A DNA stretch of 43,181 nucleotides from Candidatus Aminicenantota bacterium. Lineage in GTDB: Bacteria; Acidobacteriota; Aminicenantia; Aminicenantales; CALLJL01. The stretch covers positions 1-43,181 of the forward strand of contig JAOAFQ010000021.1 of the NCBI GenBank assembly GCA_026416195.1, given 5' to 3'. Both the position numbers and the translations under genes were made by a program. This document shows, piece after piece, positions 32,011 through 41,202 of the stretch. The notes beneath the pieces were generated by a model. That model was not told the DNA's origin. It was given only the letters and a program-made list of their open reading frames with translations, and did not search any database. Numbering within the stretch: position 1 is the first letter of the stretch; every line of letters begins with the position of its first letter.

Positions 32011-34629
32011 ATGGATTCCCAAAAGAAACGAAGAAACTTAAGAAAAAAAATTGGCCTAGTGGCAATGATTTTTTCGGTAATAATTTTGATTGCTTTTGTT
32101 GCTTTCTTCTTATATTTTCGTCACCTTCAAATCAAGGCCCTGCCCATTTATCATGGCTTGATCAACCTTCAAGGCCTTAGAGAGCCAGTTGAAATTTTGA
32201 GAGATCAATATGGGGTTCCCCATATTTTGGCTCGCCATGAGACCGACCTTTACTTGGCTACAGGTTATATTATGGCCCAGGATCGGCTTTGGCAGATGGA
32301 TCTTATCCGCAGAATAACTTCTGGACGCTTATCGGAGATTTTCGGGGAAAGCTTCGTAGCGACAGATCTATTTCTTAGAGCCCTGCGTATTCCTGAAAAA
32401 GCGAGACGTGTCTTAGCGGCCACCCCAGCTGACGCCCTTCAAGCTGTCGAAGCCTTCGCTCAAGGAATCAATGCCTTCATCCAGGCTAACCGTAACCACT
32501 TACCCGTCGAATTTCGTCTCCTCCGCTATCAACCTGAGCCTTGGACCCCCGAACATTCGGCCTCCCTCATTGGTTATATTGGTTGGGACCTTGCTTTTGC
32601 CTGGGAAATTGAAAGTATTCTTTGGCAGTTACAGGAAAAACTAAGTAACCAGGAAGAAAAATTGGTTGAACTCCTAGCTGAACCAATGAATCCCACCTAT
32701 GTCTATCCTAATTTTTCCTTAGCTAAAGAAATTAAAAATGAAATTGAATCCAATGTTCTGCCCATCATAGATCGAAGAGCGGAAAATAAAGAAAAAAAAT
32801 TTTTTATCCTTTATCCCTTTGAATTTAATCAATTTAAATTTAACTATTTAGGTATCAATCACCTAAATAACCCTTTATCTTCTAAATTCTCAAAAAAAGC
32901 TAAGCCGATAGACTCTACTTTTTTGATCGAAGCCGCCGAGAAATTGAAAGAACTTGGGATTACTTTAATCATGAATAGCAACAATTGGGCAATAGATAGT
33001 AAAAAAAGTTCTACTGGAAAACCAATTTTAGCCAATGATATGCATCTTGGATTAAACCTACCGAGTATTTGGTATCCTCTGCATCAATCAGTTGAAGGAA
33101 AATTCAGAGTTTCCGGTGTCGCTCTTCCCGGTGAACCTTTCGTGGTTGCTGGGCATAACGATTTCATTGCTTGGGGCATGACCAATGTTATGGCTGATGA
33201 TATGGACTTTTATTTAGAAAAAGTTGATCCTCAAAACCCTAATCAATATTTGTTTGAAGGCAAGTGGCGTCCCATTGAAGTCAAAGCGGAAAAAATTAAA
33301 ATTAAGGGAGGGAAAGAAATCAATCGGCACCTGCGTTTTACCCATCGTGGCCCGATCATTTCTGAATTTAAAGAAATAAAAGATCGTCTTATCTCCATGC
33401 GTTGGACAGGCTTTGAAGAAAGTAATGAATTGTTAGCCGTTTATCTTCTAAATCGAGCACGCAATTGGTCAGAATTTCGCCAAGCTCTTCGTTTCTTCCG
33501 GTCCCTTAGCCAGAATGTAATTTATGCTGATATAGAAAATAATATCGGTCTCCAACTAGCAGGTGGTATTCCAAAGCGATCATGGCCTAGCTGGAATTTA
33601 CTTCCTGGCGAGCTAGCAAGTTCGGACTGGCCAGAGCTTATCCCTTTTGAAGAGCTTCCCTTTGTTTTCAATCCCCCTGAAGGCTTGGTGGTTTCAGCCA
33701 ATAATAAGAGTGTTGATGAAAGTTATCCTTATTTTCTTAGCTACTTCTTTCTTTCGCCAGTTAGGGCTGAACGAATTAAGGAATTCCTGGCCTCAAAGGA
33801 AAAATTAAGCCCTCAAGATATGGCCACTCTGCAAAACGATGTCCAATCAAAACTGGCCAGTCAATTAAAACCTCATTTAATAAATATTCTATCTAACCTA
33901 TCGGAACTATCAGATATAGAAGCGAAGGCCTTAGAGCTTCTTAAGAGATGGGACGGTTCCATGGCCATTTCAAGCCCAGCGGCTACCATTTTTGATTTTC
34001 TTTATTTTGAGTTGGGTCACCAAATGGTCATCGATGAGCTTGGCCAATCTCTTGGCCATCGATTCATCTCTGCGGGAAGCAATGTTTTTTTACATGGATT
34101 TCTAGAAAGAGCTTTGACCTCTAAAAAATCGGCCTGGGCGGATGATATCACTACTTTGGATAAAACCGAGTCAGTTGAAGATATTGTTGAGCGAAGCTTT
34201 CGAACGACGATCAACTCTTTGATTAAAATTGCCGGTAATGACCTTAATCAATGGATCTGGGGAAATTTTCACCGTCTTATTTTTACCCATCCTCTCGGTC
34301 AAGTCGGCTTATTAAATTTCCTTTTTAAATTAAATCGGGGGCCGTACCCTGTTGGCGGAAGCTTCCATACCGTCAACGCTTTTGGCTATTCATCTGGGTC
34401 TTTTCAAGTCAAACATGGACCTTCCCAGAGACATATTTTTAGCCTCCATAATTTCGATGAATCTCTCACCATCTTGCCTGGAGGCGTGAGCGGTCTTCCC
34501 TTTAGCGCTCATTACGACGACCAAATATCTCTTTATGTCAAGGGAGAATATCGGCCAGCTTTCTTTTCCAAAGAAAAAATAAAGCAAGCTTCGCGCTATC
34601 GTCTTCTATTGGTCCCTAAGAAAAATTAA
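32011..34629 (+). CDS. Penicillin acylase family Ntn-hydrolase, membrane-anchored
   Basis: An amidase precursor of 872 residues that should self-cleave into two chains and hydrolyse an N-acyl bond in the periplasm. It has one N-terminal hydrophobic helix at about 14-36 without an obvious cleavage site, so it is probably anchored. The first chain carries EPVEILRDQYGVPHILA and MAQDRLWQMDLIRR. The nucleophile is Ser323 in MNSNNWAIDS, which would become the new N-terminus of the beta chain. The preceding residue is Asn322, where Gly or Ala is usual. Later motifs include LANDMHLGLNLPSIWYPLH, LPGEPFVVAGHNDFIAWGMTNVMADDMDFY and FRSLSQNVIYADIENNIGLQLAG. Family members act on beta-lactams, acyl-homoserine lactones and N-acylated amino acids; the substrate here is unknown. 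Confidence 0.9.
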   Translation: MDSQKKRRNLRKKIGLVAMIFSVIILIAFVAFFLYFRHLQIKALPIYHGLINLQGLREPVEILRDQYGVPHILARHETDLYLATGYIMAQDRLWQMDLIRRITSGRLSEIFGESFVATDLFLRALRIPEKARRVLAATPADALQAVEAFAQGINAFIQANRNHLPVEFRLLRYQPEPWTPEHSASLIGYIGWDLAFAWEIESILWQLQEKLSNQEEKLVELLAEPMNPTYVYPNFSLAKEIKNEIESNVLPIIDRRAENKEKKFFILYPFEFNQFKFNYLGINHLNNPLSSKFSKKAKPIDSTFLIEAAEKLKELGITLIMNSNNWAIDSKKSSTGKPILANDMHLGLNLPSIWYPLHQSVEGKFRVSGVALPGEPFVVAGHNDFIAWGMTNVMADDMDFYLEKVDPQNPNQYLFEGKWRPIEVKAEKIKIKGGKEINRHLRFTHRGPIISEFKEIKDRLISMRWTGFEESNELLAVYLLNRARNWSEFRQALRFFRSLSQNVIYADIENNIGLQLAGGIPKRSWPSWNLLPGELASSDWPELIPFEELPFVFNPPEGLVVSANNKSVDESYPYFLSYFFLSPVRAERIKEFLASKEKLSPQDMATLQNDVQSKLASQLKPHLINILSNLSELSDIEAKALELLKRWDGSMAISSPAATIFDFLYFELGHQMVIDELGQSLGHRFISAGSNVFLHGFLERALTSKKSAWADDITTLDKTESVEDIVERSFRTTINSLIKIAGNDLNQWIWGNFHRLIFTHPLGQVGLLNFLFKLNRGPYPVGGSFHTVNAFGYSSGSFQVKHGPSQRHIFSLHNFDESLTILPGGVSGLPFSAHYDDQISLYVKGEYRPAFFSKEKIKQASRYRLLLVPKKN

Positions 34630-34690
34630 TCAAGGAAAAAGAAGGCAGTCACCTCTCTCCGAATAAAATAAAGCTATTTCTTTAGTTAGT

Positions 34691-37600
34691 TCAAGGTGTT
34701 GCCACCTTTTTTTTCCAAAAAGGGCGAAAGCCTTCTTCAAATAAAGAATAAACAACTGGGATAATAACCAAAGTAATCAAGGTAGAAGTGGTCAATCCGC
34801 CAATAACAGTTCTGGCCAGTGGCGCTTGAATTTCACTTCCCTCCTTTATTCCGAGAGCAAGGGGAATCATAGCCATAATGGTCGTCAAAGAAGTCATAAG
34901 AATTGGTCGTAGCCTTCTTCGGCCAGCCTCGATAATCGCTTCTCGGGTTGACATTTTATCACGACGGCGAAGCAGATTAGTATAATCAACAAGCAAAATA
35001 GCATTATTGACTACTATCCCACCTAGCATAATACAGCCAATATAAGTCTCGACGTTAAAGGTTGTCCCCGTAAAAATCAAAATCAGAACTACTCCAATGA
35101 CTGCTAAAGGTATGGAAAACATAACAATTAAAGGATCGCGTAATGATTCATAAAGCATAGCCATCACCATATAAACTAAGAAAATGGCCAGAAGAATGCT
35201 AATCAACAATTCTCGGAAGGCTTTCTGTTGCTCTTCGTAATCGCCTGTGAAACTGATAGTAAAATCTCGAGGTACAGGTAAAACTCTTAAAGCGCGGCGA
35301 GCTTCATCAATAACCGAGCCCATATCTCTGCCAGCCACCCCCGCTGAAACGGTAATTACTCTTTCTCGATCTCTTCTTTCAATTCTAGTGGGACCTCTTT
35401 GGGGAACAACCCGCACGACATTGCGCAAGCTGATTTGTTGTCCTTCAGAATTAGTAATCGTCATATCTAAAAGATTATTTATATCCATAAATTCTGAATC
35501 TTTTACTTTGACTAAAATCCGGTATTCGCGGCCAGCTTCCCGAAATTGACTAGCTTGATTGCCCATTAAAACGGTTTGGATAAAGCCAGCAATTTGATTT
35601 AAGGTCAGCTTCATGTCGGCCGCTTTTTGGCGGTCGATAATAAGATGCTGCTCAGGTGAACCTTCTTCTCGGCTTATTCTAACATCCGTTATCCCATCAA
35701 TATTTTGGATAATTCGTCTTACTTGTTCGGCCAAAGCTTGACCAACAGAAAGATCATAGCCTCTAATTTCAATCTGAAGGCGCTCCTGACCGCCGCCGCC
35801 TCTTAAGCCAAACATCATTTGTCCACCTGAGGCTCTAGCTCTAATGATAACCCCAGGTATGTTAGCTAAACGCCGACTCAAATCAGCGGCAATTTCAAGG
35901 CTTGACCTTCTTCTTTCAGCTTTAGGCTTGAGCCTAACTGTTATAGTGCCTTGATTAGCCCCCCCTCGCCAGCCGCCGCTTCCAGCTCCTTCCTCGAGAC
36001 TTTCCATCTCAGGAACATATTGTTTGACTAGCTCAGCTACTTCCTTGAGCTTCTGGTCCATAACCGAAATTCTTGTGCCTACCTCCATTTCAACAGTAAC
36101 GCTTACCTCCCCTTCATCGGTTTGGGGAAGATATTCTCGACCGATAAACCTAGTGAGAAAAACGCTGATCACCAAGAGAGCCGCGGCTACGGCCACCGTC
36201 GGCCAGCGATGATGGAGAGCATAAATAAGAAGTTTTTTATAATTTTCTTCCAATTTGCGGAAAGAATTTCTGGCCCAAAGGGCAAGATTAGACCTAGGCT
36301 GAAAAGTAGAAGTCATTTTAGCTCCCCGAAGAATCATATAGGCCAGCATGGGCACAATCGTTAAAGCAACAAAAATTGAACAAGTAAGAGAAAAACTAAC
36401 TACATAAGCTAATTGTTTAAATAAAATCCCAGACGCCCCTCGGACAAAAACCATAGGCAAGAAGACAATGATCGTGGTTAAGGTACTAGCAATAATCGCT
36501 GCTGTAACTTCTTTTGATCCCTGAACCGCCGCTTGATAAGTAGGTAGTCCGGTTTCTCTCAGCCTGAATATGTTCTCCAAAACCACAATTGAGCTATCGA
36601 CCATCATCCCAACGCCTAAAGCTAGCCCCCCTAGAGTTATAACATTTAAAGTAAAGCCGCCAAAATATATAAGAGCAAAGGTAGCAATAATTGAGGTGGG
36701 GATTGAAATAGCAATAACCAAGGTGCTTCGGAAATTAACTAGGAAGAAAAGAAGAACAAAAATGGCCAGCAAGCCCCCGTATAGGGCCGAAGAAGCTACG
36801 TTGCTGATTGCATAACGAATGAATTTGGAGCTGTCCCGGATGGTGACAAATTGAAGCTGGGGATAATCTTCCTGTAATCGATCTAGCTCTTTCTTAACCC
36901 CCTCAGCCACCTTCACGGTATTTTTGCCTGATTGTTTATATACCATAAGTCTAATGCCAGGAATGCCATTAATTCTAGCCACTCGAGTAATTCGCCGGTG
37001 AGTATCTTCGATGCTGGCTATATCTTTCAGCCTTATTGTCGCCCCATCCCGAATGGCCACAATCGTATCTCTAATTTCATCAATTCGGGTATAGACTCCT
37101 GGAATGCGGACAACTATCTCATAATTTCCTTTTTCAATAATCCCGGCTGGAACATCAATGTTTTCTTGCCTGATTCGGTTAATAATAAGATCAAGAGGTA
37201 GCCCTAAAGCCTTAACTTTATCTGGATAAAGATTAATCTGGATCTCTCTTTCCAAAGCTCCCCAGACCTCAACCGAAGCTACTCCTGGCACTCTTTCTAT
37301 GCGGTAAGCAATTTGTTCATCCACAATCCGTCTCAATTGAATTGGGTCCAAATTAGCTAAAATGCCAATCATTAAAATAGGCATTTGAGCCGGATCAAAT
37401 TTACGCAACGTCGGCCGGTCAACCTCCTCAGGGAGGCGACCAATTATTCGATCGAGCCTCTCGCGAACTTCATTAGCCGCTTCATCGAGATCTGTGCCCC
37501 AAGCAAACATAACTCTCACTGTGCTACTTCCTTGAGAAGAAGTCGAAAAAACCTCCTCTACTCCAGGGACTGCACTCATCGCCTCTTCAATTGGTCGAGT

Positions 37601-37789
37601 AATTAACTGCTCAATTTCTTCAGGGGCAGTATTAGGATAGGAAGTCATAATATTTAAAGTAGGATAAGTTATATCGGGCAGAAGATCGATGGACAATCGG
37701 CCCAAGGAAATTAACCCTAAAACGACAATTACCAGCATGAGCATAATAGTAAAAATCGGCCGCTTGATGGAAAATTCAGAGATACTCAT
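34691..37789 (-). CDS. RND efflux pump, inner-membrane transporter (AcrB/MdtC-like)
   Basis: The proton-driven inner-membrane component of a tripartite exporter. The 1032-residue protein shows the RND plan: TM1 (FSIKRPIFTIMLMLVIVVLGL), a first periplasmic loop of about 300 residues, TM2-6, a second large loop and TM8-12. TM4 reads GVGMMVDSSIVVLENIFR, so only one of the two proton-relay aspartates of AcrB is present (Asp398), the second being Ser. TM10 reads VVNNAILLVDYTNLLRR in place of the AcrB Lys segment, a variant common in many phyla. I use the ATG at 37789 with AGGGAG just upstream; a GTG four codons earlier is part of that site. It is the last gene of the tolC-hlyD-RND unit, eight bp after the adaptor stop. 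Confidence 0.96.
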   Translation of the reverse strand: MSISEFSIKRPIFTIMLMLVIVVLGLISLGRLSIDLLPDITYPTLNIMTSYPNTAPEEIEQLITRPIEEAMSAVPGVEEVFSTSSQGSSTVRVMFAWGTDLDEAANEVRERLDRIIGRLPEEVDRPTLRKFDPAQMPILMIGILANLDPIQLRRIVDEQIAYRIERVPGVASVEVWGALEREIQINLYPDKVKALGLPLDLIINRIRQENIDVPAGIIEKGNYEIVVRIPGVYTRIDEIRDTIVAIRDGATIRLKDIASIEDTHRRITRVARINGIPGIRLMVYKQSGKNTVKVAEGVKKELDRLQEDYPQLQFVTIRDSSKFIRYAISNVASSALYGGLLAIFVLLFFLVNFRSTLVIAISIPTSIIATFALIYFGGFTLNVITLGGLALGVGMMVDSSIVVLENIFRLRETGLPTYQAAVQGSKEVTAAIIASTLTTIIVFLPMVFVRGASGILFKQLAYVVSFSLTCSIFVALTIVPMLAYMILRGAKMTSTFQPRSNLALWARNSFRKLEENYKKLLIYALHHRWPTVAVAAALLVISVFLTRFIGREYLPQTDEGEVSVTVEMEVGTRISVMDQKLKEVAELVKQYVPEMESLEEGAGSGGWRGGANQGTITVRLKPKAERRRSSLEIAADLSRRLANIPGVIIRARASGGQMMFGLRGGGGQERLQIEIRGYDLSVGQALAEQVRRIIQNIDGITDVRISREEGSPEQHLIIDRQKAADMKLTLNQIAGFIQTVLMGNQASQFREAGREYRILVKVKDSEFMDINNLLDMTITNSEGQQISLRNVVRVVPQRGPTRIERRDRERVITVSAGVAGRDMGSVIDEARRALRVLPVPRDFTISFTGDYEEQQKAFRELLISILLAIFLVYMVMAMLYESLRDPLIVMFSIPLAVIGVVLILIFTGTTFNVETYIGCIMLGGIVVNNAILLVDYTNLLRRRDKMSTREAIIEAGRRRLRPILMTSLTTIMAMIPLALGIKEGSEIQAPLARTVIGGLTTSTLITLVIIPVVYSLFEEGFRPFWKKKVATP

Positions 37790-37797
37790 TTTCTCCC

Positions 37798-39093
37798 TCA
37801 CTCTCCCTTTTTTCTTTCTGACTCGGTGGTCCCAGGTTTAGTCCCTGGCTTAAAACCAGGTTTAACTCCAGGCTTTCCTCCTGGTTTTCGAGGCTGATCC
37901 CCAACCTGAGGTCTATCTTCAGGCAAAAGGATAGACATTCCGTCTTGAAGTAAATGCTGTCCTAAGGTGACCACATAACCAGAAAGACCATCAGGTTCGA
38001 CAATTTCAGCTCTATCGCCTTCAATAATGCCTGCTTTTACTGGATGAAAATAGGCCTTTTTCTCCTTGAGATCCGCTAAGAAAATCCCTTGGCTTCCTCC
38101 TCTAGAAACGAGAGAACTAAAGGGAACAATGCGAGCCTGCTCATGTCGAGCAAATTCAATTTCAGCATTAACAAACATCCCCGGTTTAAGCAGCCCTTCT
38201 TCATTGTCTATTTCGATTTCGACTCTAGCTTGTCTTGAGGTTTCTCGAAGGAGGGGAGCCACTCGGGCAACTTGGCCGGTGAAAGTTTGACCAGGAAAGG
38301 CACTGGAATTAACTTTGACCGGCTGACCTGGTTTGATTCGAAAATACTCTTTATCTGTGACATAAATAATGGCGATTATCGGCTGAATTTCAATAACAGA
38401 GATTATTGGCGTATTTACTGAAAGAAGAGCTCCTTCATCCACGAATCTTTCTCCCACATATCGAATTTTGCTTCCCTTTTCCCAGCTAGCGACTATTTTC
38501 GTATAAGAAAGTCTGACCTTGGCTGTTTCGAGAGCGGCTTCTCGGTTGGCCACTTGAGCTGACGCTACCTTATATCTTGATTGTTGGGCATTAAACTGGG
38601 CCCGCGTCGCGTCAAATTGAGCATCAGAAAGGATACCTTTTTTATAAAGGGTTTCTGCTCTTTCTAATTCTTTACGGGCTAATTCAAGGGAATTTTGAAC
38701 GTCTTCAAGGTTGGCTCGGGCCATCTTTAAATCAGCTTCAGCCTGAACTACTTGCTGCTGATATTCTTCATCATCCAGCTGAGCGATAACTTGACCATTG
38801 TAAATGGTATCACCAATGTCAACAAAAAGCTTTTTCAATTTACCTGAAACCTTAGGGGCAATGTTAAATTGAGATTTAGGAATTAAGCTTCCAGAAAATT
38901 GGCCAACATCCCTAATTGTCCCAATTTCTACGGGCCTGATTTCAACCGCCACTGCCGCCTGACGCTGTCGAAAGTCATCGGATTTTTTGAAGATGAGGAG
39001 ATAAAGCCGCCAGATAAAAAGGGCTGCCATGACGACTACAACAAAAAGAAAAATTTTTTTAACTGTCAGAACTTTTCTTAATTTAGGCCTCAT
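37798..39093 (-). CDS. RND efflux periplasmic adaptor (HlyD/AcrA family)
   Basis: The adaptor bridges the RND pump and the outer-membrane channel. The 431-residue protein has a single N-terminal membrane helix at about 13-34, a barrel-sandwich lipoyl domain (SGKLKKLFVDIGDTIYNGQVIAQLDDEEYQ), a long coiled-coil hairpin (about 110-195, including ARKELERAETLYKKGILSDAQFDA), a beta-barrel and a membrane-proximal domain. No lipobox Cys is present, so it is helix-anchored. The C-terminus ends in an unusual tail of repeated KPG triplets (about 402-424). It lies 82 bp downstream of tolC and eight bp upstream of the pump gene. Confidence 0.95.
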   Translation of the reverse strand: MRPKLRKVLTVKKIFLFVVVVMAALFIWRLYLLIFKKSDDFRQRQAAVAVEIRPVEIGTIRDVGQFSGSLIPKSQFNIAPKVSGKLKKLFVDIGDTIYNGQVIAQLDDEEYQQQVVQAEADLKMARANLEDVQNSLELARKELERAETLYKKGILSDAQFDATRAQFNAQQSRYKVASAQVANREAALETAKVRLSYTKIVASWEKGSKIRYVGERFVDEGALLSVNTPIISVIEIQPIIAIIYVTDKEYFRIKPGQPVKVNSSAFPGQTFTGQVARVAPLLRETSRQARVEIEIDNEEGLLKPGMFVNAEIEFARHEQARIVPFSSLVSRGGSQGIFLADLKEKKAYFHPVKAGIIEGDRAEIVEPDGLSGYVVTLGQHLLQDGMSILLPEDRPQVGDQPRKPGGKPGVKPGFKPGTKPGTTESERKKGE

Positions 39094-39175
39094 TTTTTCT
39101 CTCTTCTCCTTCTCGGTATTTTCTATTTTAACAAATTATTGAGGGACTGACTCTTATTCTTTCTTGGATTATTTT

Positions 39176-40792
39176 TTAATTATCTTCCGTTATTAACTGG
39201 ACATTTCTCCTTTCTCGGCCAATTCCCATAACTCGATTTAAATTGGCCAACGAAAGGTTATAGTCGATAAGAGCCTTCAATTCCATCGTCATCGCATTGG
39301 CCAAATCCCGCTGATATTGGAGAACAAGATAATTGGTACTTAAACCAACCTTGAGTTTTTCCTGTTCAGCTTCAAGCTTCTTTTCAGCTAATTCTCGAGC
39401 GGCTCGATAAGCCTGGGCCCGCTGATAATTGGTTTCAACAGCTCTAACAGCATTGCTTATTTCCAAGCTAAGAAGTTGTTCCTGATTTTTTAGTCTTAAT
39501 TGGGCTTGTTCAAAGCTCAATTTAGCTTGAGCATAGTAAGCCCGAGTGAAGATTGAATTAATAGGTAGATTCACGACCACGGCCGCTGACCAATTTTTAA
39601 ATCGAAAATTCAGGGCATCCTTTAAAGCATCAGTCTTTTTTCCTGGAATGCGGCCAATTATAACTCCAGTTAAAGCGTTATTATCTTTATAAAGAATTTG
39701 ATCGCCGGAAAGGCCGGGGCTCCAATAGGAAAATTGGAGGCGAAGATCCGGGAGGAGCTGATTGCGGGCATAGCTCAAAGTAAATTGCCTATTTTCTAAA
39801 TCAGTCCGAGCAGCCTGAAGATCTGGCCTTTTTTGAAGAGCTATTTTTAAGGCTTCTTCATAGCTTATGTCTTTTTTGTCCGTTTCTGGCAAATCGATGG
39901 GAATAATTCTTAATTTTTTTATATCATTATATTCAGCGGCCAGATTCATGATAGTTTTAAGTTGATCTTCATAATTTTTAACTAAGGCTTCAGCTTCAAG
40001 AATATCCGCTTGTCTCGTGCTCACTTCAGCTTCTGCGGTCAATCTCTCGATAGGCGGGAGAGTACCAGCCTCTATTTCAATTTTATTCTTCTCCAACAAT
40101 TCCTGAGCTAATTTGAGGGACTGCTGCCTAACCTTCAAATTTTCTCGACTATAGACAAAATTCCAATAAGTACTTTCGACATTATAGATTAGATCCTCAA
40201 GCAGCTTTTGAAAATTTTCTTCTGAAATATCCCGATTATATTTGGCGATAATTACTTCCCGACGACCAATCCGGAAACCAAAATCTTTGAGCAGCGGCTG
40301 GCTAAAACTTATTCTTAAAGTGCTTCCATAACGAGGATTAATTGTTTGGAAACGACGGTTACTGTCATTAATATAATTGTAAAGGCTGAAGGACAGGGAA
40401 GCGCCAGTTGGTAACTGTTGGGATAACTGAAAGGTATAATCATCTTGACGAGTAATCACGACATCAGAGGCATCAAGAAAGGAATAAGAAGCACTCCGAG
40501 TATCTTGTTTATTGTAATTAAAACTTATGGTGGGTAAAAATTTCTCCATGGCCAAGATAACATTGCGGGCAGCAATTTCCGGGGTAATCATTTCAGCCGC
40601 TAGTCCCAAGTTATTCTTGAGAGCCTTATAAATACAGTCGTTAAGAGACAGCTTTAGAATTATCTCCTCTTTTTCAGTCTGAGTTTCTGCCCAAATTGGC
40701 TGATTTTCAGCCTGACTCGGCCAAGAAAAGCTTAAAGAATAAACAACACAAAAAGTGGATATTAAAAAAATAATCATGACCTTTCTTTTCAT
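39176..40792 (-). CDS. TolC family outer-membrane efflux channel
   Basis: The outer-membrane component of the tripartite exporter. The 538-residue protein has a signal peptide of about 28 residues (MKRKVMIIFLISTFCVVYSL to SQA) and two TolC repeats, each with a long helical hairpin. The first includes LSLNDCIYKALKNNLGLAAEM and TLRISFSQPLLKDFG. The second includes ISYEEALKIALQKRPDLQAARTDLE and the C-terminal LVLQYQRDLANAMTMELKALIDYNLSLANLNRVMG. These are diagnostic of the family. A GGGGG ribosome site precedes the ATG. It is the first gene of the efflux unit, with the adaptor and pump downstream. The 5' region contains an 11-bp inverted repeat that may be an operator. Substrate specificity is unknown. 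Confidence 0.95.
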   Translation of the reverse strand: MKRKVMIIFLISTFCVVYSLSFSWPSQAENQPIWAETQTEKEEIILKLSLNDCIYKALKNNLGLAAEMITPEIAARNVILAMEKFLPTISFNYNKQDTRSASYSFLDASDVVITRQDDYTFQLSQQLPTGASLSFSLYNYINDSNRRFQTINPRYGSTLRISFSQPLLKDFGFRIGRREVIIAKYNRDISEENFQKLLEDLIYNVESTYWNFVYSRENLKVRQQSLKLAQELLEKNKIEIEAGTLPPIERLTAEAEVSTRQADILEAEALVKNYEDQLKTIMNLAAEYNDIKKLRIIPIDLPETDKKDISYEEALKIALQKRPDLQAARTDLENRQFTLSYARNQLLPDLRLQFSYWSPGLSGDQILYKDNNALTGVIIGRIPGKKTDALKDALNFRFKNWSAAVVVNLPINSIFTRAYYAQAKLSFEQAQLRLKNQEQLLSLEISNAVRAVETNYQRAQAYRAARELAEKKLEAEQEKLKVGLSTNYLVLQYQRDLANAMTMELKALIDYNLSLANLNRVMGIGRERRNVQLITEDN

Positions 40793-40805
40793 ATTACCCC
40801 CTGAA

Positions 40806-40868
40806 GATAGATTTAAACCAAAATATTTTCTTGAGGTAAGTGGTTATCTTATCCAAATTAAATCTATC
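40806..40868. repeat. 11-bp inverted repeat ahead of the efflux operon
   Basis: Perfect arms GATAGATTTAA and TTAAATCTATC separated by 41 bp, beginning 14 bp upstream of the tolC-family start codon. Position is consistent with an operator or a leader stem-loop; neither can be decided from sequence. Confidence 0.5.
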
Positions 40869-41156
40869 CTCTTTTTTCTTGATTTAGACGACTTCACCCT
40901 CTTTTTCTTCCTCTGAAATGAAAAAATCCCTTCTTCAGGTAAAAATTTTTTATAAGACGAATCAAAAATGGAATTAATCTTTTGGGTAAAGATTAAGGTT
41001 TAATCGGCTAAAAACTTTTGACAAATCCGACCTACAATATAAACAGCTATAATAAATTTTAAGTTAGAAGTTATCGACTGAGGAGCGCTTTCAACTTTTG
41101 AATTGAAAATTTATTTTTAATTTAGCTTCAAAAGTTAGAAGGCCGCACAATAAATA

Positions 41157-41189
41157 GAAAAGGGAGGGGAGGCCGCTCCTCCCCTCCCC
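41157..41189 (-). terminator. Rho-independent terminator of the second TonB receptor gene
   Basis: On the minus strand, a perfect 11-bp G/C-rich stem (GGGAGGGGAGG with CCTCCCCTCCC) around a five-base loop, followed by TTTTCTATTTATT. It starts 14 bp after the stop codon. Confidence 0.9.
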
Positions 41190-41202
41190 TTTTTAGAGTC
41201 CC

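Larger units (their letters stand above)
40793..41202. other. 410-bp intergenic region upstream of the efflux operon
   Basis: It holds the upstream region of the tolC unit and the terminator of the downstream-facing TonB receptor. Notable elements are an inverted repeat GATAGATTTAA / TTAAATCTATC (40806-40816 and 40858-40868), an inverted repeat AACTTTTGAA / TTCAAAAGTT (41093-41102 and 41127-41136) and the GC-rich terminator hairpin at 41157-41189. I see no convincing gene or promoter hexamers. Confidence 0.6.

Noticed and set aside
37901-37960. Repeats in the adaptor C-terminal region as a CRISPR-like array
   Set aside because: The repeat units are about 12 bases, in frame with the adaptor gene and encode KPG triplets; no spacers.
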